The position numbers and the translations under genes are program-made. A DNA stretch of 64,000 bases from Calonectria ilicicola (lineage: Eukaryota; Ascomycota; Sordariomycetes; Hypocreales; Nectriaceae): contig CP085830.1 of NCBI GenBank assembly GCA_020809705.1, positions 2,790,001 to 2,854,000 of the forward strand, read 5' to 3'. The notes under the pieces were generated by a model, which did not search any database, was not told the origin of the DNA, and saw nothing but the letters and a program-made list of their open reading frames with translations. Below are positions 56,792 through 64,000 of the stretch, piece by piece; position 1 is the stretch's first letter, and the number at the start of each line of letters is the position of its first letter.

Positions 56792-59733
56792 TCACTGCGG
56801 GGGTTGCATCGTTGCATCGTTGAAATTTCCGTTCTCGACCGTGGGATATGCGCCGCCGCTCATTTCGGCAAAGGTAAAGTCCAAGTTCATGGGCAGAGAA
56901 AAGAGGTCCTGCGGGAGCAGAGGCTGCTGGAACATTTGTCCTGGTATGGGTGGTGAGTGCATTTCCACGCCGCCCATGTTGAGCGAGTCATAGTCTCCAG
57001 CTTGGCCCATCCCGTAGTCCTGCTGCGGCCATCCCGGGGAGCTCTCATTGCCAGGAACAGGAGTGGCGAATGACGAAGCAGGTTCATTTTGCGGCGATGA
57101 AAAGACGGTAGATCTAGCAGCTCCTACACTTGGGGGCGTTGCGATCGAACCTGCACGTTGGGGAGTGTGTGATACCTGGCCCGGAGATGCATGCGAGTTT
57201 TTGGTTGCATTTGCCGTTGACTTGGTTGAAGGATCTTGAATCTTTCGCTTGCGTCTCGCGGACTGATCCTTTTCTGCTTTTTCGATGACAGCCTTTGCAA
57301 TCCGCTCGAATTCGGAGCAGATGCCGAGCATTCTATGAACACCACCCTGTTCTGCCTCCTGTCCCAGCATCGAGAGGAACGTCACAACAGTGTTCATCAT
57401 TCGGGTATCTGATTTTGCTCGTGGATCAAGGGGGTTTTGTAGAATATTGCCAAACAATGCTACGAGCGCCGAAACGGGGAAGTACAAAATCATCCTTTAA
57501 CAAAAGAATCACAATTAGCTAGTTGTATCCAAGTGTTGGAGTTGTAAAACCTACCATACGCAAGCAAAGTCGCCCTGTGGGACATACTTCAGCAACGAGA
57601 CGGATGCCCTCGCGGCGTTCGTGCAGATGGTTGCCGAGGAGAAAACTCGAGGGTTAAGTGGCTTGGAGTTCAAACCTTGAATGGCATAGTTTGACAGACG
57701 GCTCGTCCAATAGCCGTGATGGATGGCCATGCGATGGATCGTGGTCAGGCAATTATAGTAGGTGAAATGGACCATAACGACATGCAGGATCAGAGGTGTA
57801 TGTGATGCTCTAATCTCATGCTCGGGGCGGAAATCGATTGGAATGCTGTCTTTCCAGTCTTCCAGCTTCTGATCAAGCTCACCGATGCTGCTGAGCAAGT
57901 CGCCATCAGATTGCTTCGAGGCTTCCACCGAATACAGTCTCTTATATACCTGGCTTTCGATCGTTGCCACCTCACACATGACTCGGAAAAGGTTCATCTT
58001 GCCCTTCCCATCGGCCAGAGGGATGTTTCCAATATTGTCCACGGGATCGGCATCGGGGAGCTCCACGTTCATATCATCGTCGTCTTGGGCTGGCGGTCGA
58101 CCGGAACGAAGACACAGATCCTTGTCCAACATGTAAGCAATCCAAAATACTCTCTTACGCTGCTCGATTTCAATTGGGTTAAGATTGAAGCCTGTGCCAC
58201 GCTTGTGAAGACCGATGCTGTGCGCGAGACGCATAGCAGCCGAGATAAGAAGGAAGCTTGGCTGGGGATTAGGAGTTCCCTGCATGAACAGGGCCATACC
58301 AAGCAGGCCTTGGACACTAAGAAGATCCGTATTGCGCATCACGAGCTCGGGGAAGACGCCCATGGCATTCTTCAAATGACCCCAAGCTTTGTCATCTTCT
58401 TCTTGAGGTACCAAGTTGCTCATGACACGCAACCGGTGAGCGATTGCAAGTGCAACGTTGAGACTAGCCCACCAGCCTGACCCTTGATAGGGATCGGAGG
58501 AATACTGCATTTCCACAAGTTGCATAAAAGTTGGCTGGTGGAATAGCGGGAAAATGCAGTTGAAGTTTTCGAAAAAGTCCTTTAGCAGAGACAGAGCCTC
58601 CGGTTTGGGAGGCAATGGACGAAAGATGGGTTTGCGGAACAGATCGCCAAAGACCTCAGGTTTCCAGTTGGTCCACTTGTGATCGTCGACAGAGACATCG
58701 GATATGGTGCGCTGGAAAGACTGATCGCCGGTTTTGCTATTAACCCATTGGATTCCCTTCGGAGAAAAGATGGAGAATCCCGATGACGATCCTGGACCGT
58801 GTAAGTAAGCGCAACAACAAGCATATAGTTGAATACTGACCAATGAATCTTGTTTCGCCATAATTGTTCGTAACCAAAGAACACATCATTTCGGACAGAG
58901 CCGAGACCTCCTCCTCTCCTGCTCGATCCTCCACACCAGGAGTCACAGACTTGCGCTTCTCATCCCTAACGCCTACTGGCGCGGGCGATGTGAGCGAGCT
59001 CTGGGGCGTAGAATCAACTCCATCGGCAGCTGAAATGCCAGAAGCGGTTTGCGAAGGAGACGTCGGTAAGGATGCAGTGCCCATGGAAGCTTGGCGCTCC
59101 TGACGGTTCTTCTCCATGAGCTTCTTCTCGAGAGCACCGAGATCAACATCACCATCTTCGTCATCAAGAAGGCCTACCGATAATATTAGACGCGACAATA
59201 AAGGGAAACCGGGAGGGGGTTGACATACCTGACAGCCGCAAGAGGTGCTCCATGCGCGCAAGCCGATTTTCTAAGCCTTCAATGTACTTGGCGCTAGGAA
59301 TTGGTAAGCAAACTGTATACACGCGAGCAAGCGAACTTGGGCGACACTAACCCCTTGGGAGGCGTGCGTTTCTTTTCGACTTGTGTAAATAGACATTCAG
59401 TCTTATAATTTGCACAATGGGAGCAAGCGGGCAATTTCCCGTCGCACTTGATCTTCTTCTTCCGACACATGTCGCATGCCTAGCAACAACAACAAGGCTA
59501 CCGGTTAGTTTGATGATGCTGTGCGAGGGGAAGCAGTGCACCCTCACCTTGGTGATCCTCCTTCTCTTCACGTCATTAGATTCCTCCAGCATCAAGGCAG
59601 AGTCCGAAAACATTTGGGCCGTTAGGTCGGGAGGCATTTGTGGGACGCCATTGAAGCCAAAGATTTGGGGAGGTGGATTGAGGAGGGGCGGCGGTGCCGG
59701 CATGCCCGGCATTGGGAAGCCCATGTGGTCCAT
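56792..59733 (-). CDS. Zn(II)2Cys6 transcription factor with fungal-specific TF domain, 883 aa
   Basis: A nuclear regulator of unknown target pathway. Six exons join in frame: 59548-59733, 59352-59479, 59229-59293, 58841-59173, 57555-58791 and 56792-57494. The Zn2Cys6 cluster is complete and is encoded by exon 2: CDMC-x6-C-x6-C-x2-C-x6-C at residues 64-91, within [21 protein letters not shown] linker and short coiled coil follow ([20 protein letters not shown]), as in Gal4-type dimers. The middle region is the fungal-specific TF domain ([49 protein letters not shown]). The C-terminus is Pro/Gln/Met-rich and may activate transcription. The start at 59733 was chosen over upstream in-frame codons because the preceding sequence is repetitive and UTR-like. 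Confidence 0.92.
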
Positions 59734-61451
59734 CTTGAGGGCGCTGAAATCGATCGAAGGGATTCGGAATTGACAGGCGAAGAAGCTGGGGAGTGAGATC
59801 GGGCAAGGAGAGCCTGGGGAATCGCGTATTTGAGGTGGTAGACTCGCTCGTGTCCCACAGGGATCGGGTTGTTGAGCGCGATGTGGTGCTGTGCGGTGCG
59901 GTGCGGCCTTGTGCGGCACGCAGAGTGGAGGTGGAAATGGCGAGTGGGCGGACGACTGGCTTTGGCCGATGGTGGCGGGCAGCAGGGCTACCAATTCCAG
60001 GCGCGTTGTACCATGCAAACTGAAAAGGGAAAAAAACAAAAGAAGCTCGAGGCTGGACGGGAGAACAGGGGATACTAAAGAAAAAGGCGAAAGTGAAGAG
60101 TGCGACTGGATGTTGGTGTGTGAATGGAACCGTCAGGAACTTGTCTTAGGCGGGTCCGAGAAAAGAGGGTCGGAGTCGGGCAGTCTAGCAGTTTAGATAG
60201 GTGGGAGGTCTTTTTTTGGAGAGATGGAGGCGCCGCCCTAAAAGGCCAGGCCAAAACGAGGTAGTAGCAGTACCTAAGAAAGTCAGCAGCAAGCACCAGC
60301 AATGTCCATTTGCATGACGGGCGCTGCAGGCCAGTGGAGGGGCTGGCGGAGGTGGGCCACTAGGTGCCCTGGAAACACAACGACCCTTACAGTGTGCTAT
60401 ATTGGGGCATGCTAACAGAGATGGGTGCAACCACCTACGTAAAGTGCGAATGGGACGGAATGGCCCCCGGCGCAAGGCTCGAGTACCTCGTCCCGCCTGA
60501 GGAAAGTAGTCTACCTTGGCCCGGTCTGGTGGGAGTCACGGAGATGCGCTAAGGCCGCTAGACAGAGACGCTGAGGTGGGGGGCTTCTCAACCTGTAGTT
60601 CGCAGTGCAGTATTCGCCTTTTTTTCTCTTTCTTGTTTTGGTGTGACCCTCCTTGTGCCAAGGAAAGCGAGAGAAGGAGAGAGAGCCGGAGGCCGAGCTT
60701 GGTAGATTGATCTAGACCACGTCACAGAGCAGCAGAGATGATGGGTGGTCTATGTACAGCCAATGCCGGCGAGGGGGATGGATGGATGGATGACGATTAC
60801 TATGGCACTGGCAATACCGATGATAAACACACACACAAGTGCCCCGGGATGACGGAATTTCAGCCCTGGCTGATCTCGGCCCAGTGGCAGTTATCTTGGA
60901 GTTGACAAGATGGTCAAACATGTAGTCCACGGAGGCCTCAGAGACATGCAAGCAATGATACCCTTCCACGAGATGGTGCGAACAAGACGAAACATGCCGA
61001 GTTGCAATACAATGTAACCTCGACTGCTGACAAGAGTCATGGCAGTCAACCCAAGGCGGCGCGAAGAAGGGAAAACTGTTACAGACCCTTGCTCAAGGAC
61101 CCCCGCCGCCTCTCGCTTCTCGCCCTCCTGTAACCCTGTGTTCCAAAGTCGGAGAATAACGTCGCTTTGGTCCAAACAAGGTGGTAATGCAGTTGGAACT
61201 CGTTCGAATCCCTGGCCCTTAACGGCTAGGCAGCCAAACGCCTTCCCCCAACTGCCGCTGTCAATGCCACTAAGGCGAGCCATATCCTGTATCATGTCCG
61301 CGGAACCCGCGTATTCGGCGTCTGCCACGGATCATTGTCAATGCATGGCCCCAAAATCTCACACTCCATCTTCGCCTCCAGGATGCCGGCAAATGTTTGA
61401 CGGTATCAAGTTCTGTGGCTTGCTGACCTGTGACTCGTTGGCGATACATGG

Positions 61452-61763
61452 CAATACACCCCTTGAAAGATTGCACCACTGCATCGCTGTGCCCCCTGTG
61501 CCCCTGTGACTCCCTCACCTTTGACGCCACAAAACTCAACTGGCCCAATAACACGAACTTGTTCGCTGAAAAACAAGGGAAATGATGAGAGAGAAAAGTT
61601 TATATCCAGATTATTGTATTGAACCATTGCCGTATCTGCTTATCCATTTTTACTTACGTTATATTTATTTAATCATTTATTTTATTTTACTTATCTTATA
61701 ATAATCATCCCGTTCTGGTCTGGGATCGTGGAAACCTGGTCGTCGCTTTCAAGGGTTGTAATA
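61452..61763. mobile_element. Diverged MITE-like relative, copy D (~312 bp)
   Basis: The left end CAATACACCCCTTGAAAGAT matches the end of copy A closely, and the reverse complement of the right end contains ACAACCCTTGAAAG. An AT-rich centre (61640-61710) lies between them, and GTTCTGG recurs in the right arm. Unlike copies A-C it is longer and lacks clean TA flanks, so it may be a rearranged or older relative. Confidence 0.5.
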
Positions 61764-63190
61764 GCAACTAAACGCTATCCCGCATCGCCCATCCATATCC
61801 CTGACTGGACAGTTGCCAAATGTGGTCCCAGCGCTGGGGGGGAGCGATCAGCAACTTACATGCAGTAGCACAAACGTGCAGCTACCACCTTCCCCCAACC
61901 GTCCAAACTATACACTGACGGGACGGTTTAAACAAGGTGGGACATGATGGATCGTTGGCTCCGGGGCCGAGCCGCCACGTGGGCATCCTGAAGCCCAGAC
62001 AAAACTTCCAAGAAAGGTGCCATGAGTTTTGTTCCTGGCGTTCTCTAACCACGCGACAAACCTCCGATGCCATGCCGTCCACCACCATCGTCGCGAAGCA
62101 AAGCCAAACATGAACAGCCAACCGCAACTCATGCCGCAGCCGGTATCCATCGTCCCCCCTCTCTCGGCGACTTTTTTTTTCAACTATGATACCTAGCTGC
62201 CAAAAAGAAAGAGGGAAAAAAATGGAGCGATCCCTGTTCCTGCCAAGCCCGCATAACGTCGGTTAGTTGGCGCAGTCTAGTGGAATTGTTGCAACCCCCA
62301 TTGAGCCTCTGTCATCTCTCGACAACCTCAAGCTCGAGCACCCTTTGACGCCGAGTGTGGGGAACGGTGGAGCTCAGAGGAATGCTCGACGCGGCAGTCT
62401 GGTATGCCGTTGAACCACTGGCGTCGAGACGAGGCACACAAACTCTTGGCCAGTCGCGTAAGTCACGACAGCCTCAAATGATTGCCAATTTCCTTGTCAG
62501 ACGCACAACGTCTTCAGGTTGATGATTGCCATAGCCACACTGAGGAGGGAGGGGGGCGCAAAAGCCTCCTCAAGATGTCCCCGGGTGCAAATCATCCCGA
62601 TCGGCTCCGACGGAAACCCCATTCTCCCCTAGCCTAGCTCTATTCTGCAACTGCCATTCGCATCCATGTCATGCCATGCAATGCCCTGCCGCGTTTCCTG
62701 CGGCCCAGCTCTCGTTACGAATACGTCCAGCGATCCCGAGCTCGCATTCCTTATAGCGAGCACCCTCGCGAGTCGGCGCGCATTCTGGGAGCGTGTCAAT
62801 ATATTCCTAGTTGCAGCCAAGACACCGCATGCCCTCATCACCTCCCTTTGCAATAACAGGAAGCTCGTTTCTGAACTTTAGAGTTTACCAGAGACAGATC
62901 CGTCCCCATTGCCACATGCTGTGCCTCAGTTGTCCTGCACCTGGCAACACAGGTGTTGATGATAACCTGCATCCGACCCTCCTCTGGTTTCACCGCCGTG
63001 TCGGGCTCCACACTAACCCGGCTGCTTCAACGTCTTGTCGTCGTTTCGGGTGAGCACTGAGGCGGTGCCTGGAGTCTTCTAGCCACATCCGGGATGAGGG
63101 CATGCCGGCCACGATACTGCTTCGCTAATATGGGCTGCACACATTGACGTATTATTCACACTGATCCGGCGCGAAGGATCTTGCCCATCC

Positions 63191-63751
63191 TATAAATACT
63201 TTTAGGCGAGCTCTGCGCTGGTCTTCAGGGCGAAAGGAGTCAATCAACAATCGCTGCTGAGAACTTGAGTCCTATTTCGCTCACGAGACCACCTTATTTT
63301 GCTCAAGGCTATATTTGGACTTGGGAATTTCATTAGTAAATTGTTTACACAGCCTCATCAAAGTACGTATGTCACTCACTCAGATTCGTCTCACTCACTA
63401 TCCCTCCACTTGATGTTTTGCTCCCTTCGAGTTCTTTCTGTTCTGCATTTGATTTGATTGCATGATTTGATTGCATGTCACATGGAATAGTGTGGCTCAA
63501 TTGATTGAAAAAGAAAACCATCAGAGGATATCTTGCTTTTGAAAACCTGGGTGGCAAGCTTGAATTATATACATTAACCCTGCCTCTGCCTTGGCTTCGC
63601 TTGTCCACCCAGCACAGTTCTCCCTAATCCTTTCCAGATAGGCTATTAGAAAAAAGCCCTACATATAAAGTGAACGACAAAAAAGATGTTCGACTGAAGA
63701 CGTCGCGTGGTGTTTTGAGTCTTCCCTCTGCACTCTATTCTTCTTCTGCAG
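63191..63751 (+). promoter_or_regulatory. Possible core promoter and 5'-UTR intron of a gene beyond the right edge
   Basis: TATAAATA at 63191-63198 is followed about 35-45 bases later by a CA-rich putative start region (CAATCAACAATCG). A GTACGT donor at 63363 and a CTTCTGCAG acceptor ending at 63751, preceded by a pyrimidine tract, could delimit a 389-bp intron in the 5' UTR. No coding start is seen before 64000. This is inference from signals only. Confidence 0.25.
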
Positions 63752-64000
63752 TCGTTGTGTTCCCATAGCTTTCCCATAAGCTTCCCCTATCCTCAGCTCT
63801 CTATATTCACAGCTTCCCTGACCAAATTAGAAAAAAAAAAAAACTTTCCCAAGATCCCAGTGGTGGCACCACATTCAAACGCCTAACCGAATGCTTCTCG
63901 CCGCTGGGGGAGAGGGAATTTGTAAGAACAAAAAAATAACGAGAAAAGAAACAAGCCCTGTGGCGGTAGTAGTTGATAGTAGTTACGGACGGATGTCTGT

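Larger units (their letters stand above)
59734..64000. other. 4.3-kb region upstream of the Zn2Cys6 gene, no supported gene
   Basis: This contains the promoter and leader of the Zn2Cys6 gene (GTGCGGTGCGGTGCGG repeats near 59888-59906), a (GGAT)4 repeat at 60776-60792, a diverged MITE-like element at 61452-61763, and near the right edge signs of the promoter of a plus-strand gene. Short open frames on both strands show no recognisable families. Confidence 0.5.

Noticed and set aside
59734..60039. N-terminal extension of the Zn2Cys6 protein using in-frame upstream ATGs
   Set aside because: The extra sequence (repeated HRTAPHRA-type residues) derives from GTGCGG repeats and looks like an untranslated leader.
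61190..61235. GTTCGAATCCC resembling a tRNA T-loop
   Set aside because: The flanking bases cannot form the 5-bp T stem and no A box or cloverleaf can be folded around it.

Overview
The window comes from a filamentous ascomycete, most likely a sordariomycete of the order Hypocreales. The evidence is short (about 50-75 bp) GT...AG introns with CTAAC/CTAAT-type branch points, fungal-specific families (a Zn2Cys6 regulator, a fungal homeodomain factor, the Tof1, Ytm1 and Med19/Rox3 forms), long intergenic regions, and AT-rich transposon remnants that look RIP-mutated. The order is inferred from general resemblance of the proteins, not from a search.

Fourteen protein genes are supported, and exon joins were checked by hand for frame. 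Left to right: a disordered Ser/Pro-rich protein (2878-4017, +); glycogen synthase (11663-14038, -); ribosome-biogenesis factor Ytm1 (17759-19231, +); a DEDDy 3'-5' exonuclease (19612-21259, -); Lsm5 (21836-22356, +); RNA polymerase II subunit Rpb11 (22663-23701, -); the HemK/Mtq1-type glutamine methyltransferase (24132-25205, +); a mitochondrial m-AAA protease (25878-28597, +); a Bor1-type anion transporter (31519-33648, +); replication-fork protein Tof1/Timeless (34057-37590, -); a mitochondrial 3-hydroxyacyl-CoA dehydrogenase (38349-39417, +); a homeodomain factor (48893-50824, +); Mediator subunit 19 (54075-55288, +); and a Zn2Cys6 transcription factor (56792-59733, -). They are ordinary housekeeping and regulatory genes with no metabolic cluster. 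The block 17.7-39.4 kb is dense, with compact divergent and convergent pairs. The flanks (4-11.7 kb, 39.7-48.9 kb and 59.7-64 kb) are long and free of recognisable genes.

The non-genic structure is the more interesting part. A family of short (221-248 bp) non-autonomous elements with inverted ends related to CAATACAACCCTTGAAAG, each flanked by TA, occurs at 5369-5603, 19305-19525 and 39462-39709. A diverged relative lies at 61452-61763. Two copies sit less than 75 bp downstream of stop codons. Separately, a 677-bp TA-flanked element with 26-bp identical terminal inverted repeats (51617-52293) carries a nested 245-bp solo LTR (51897-52141) with a perfect 5-bp target duplication. The host element is very AT-rich while the LTR is not, which suggests the LTR arrived after RIP-like mutation.

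No rRNA, tRNA, CRISPR array or complete autonomous transposon was seen. The right edge may hold the promoter and 5' leader of a plus-strand gene that begins beyond the window.
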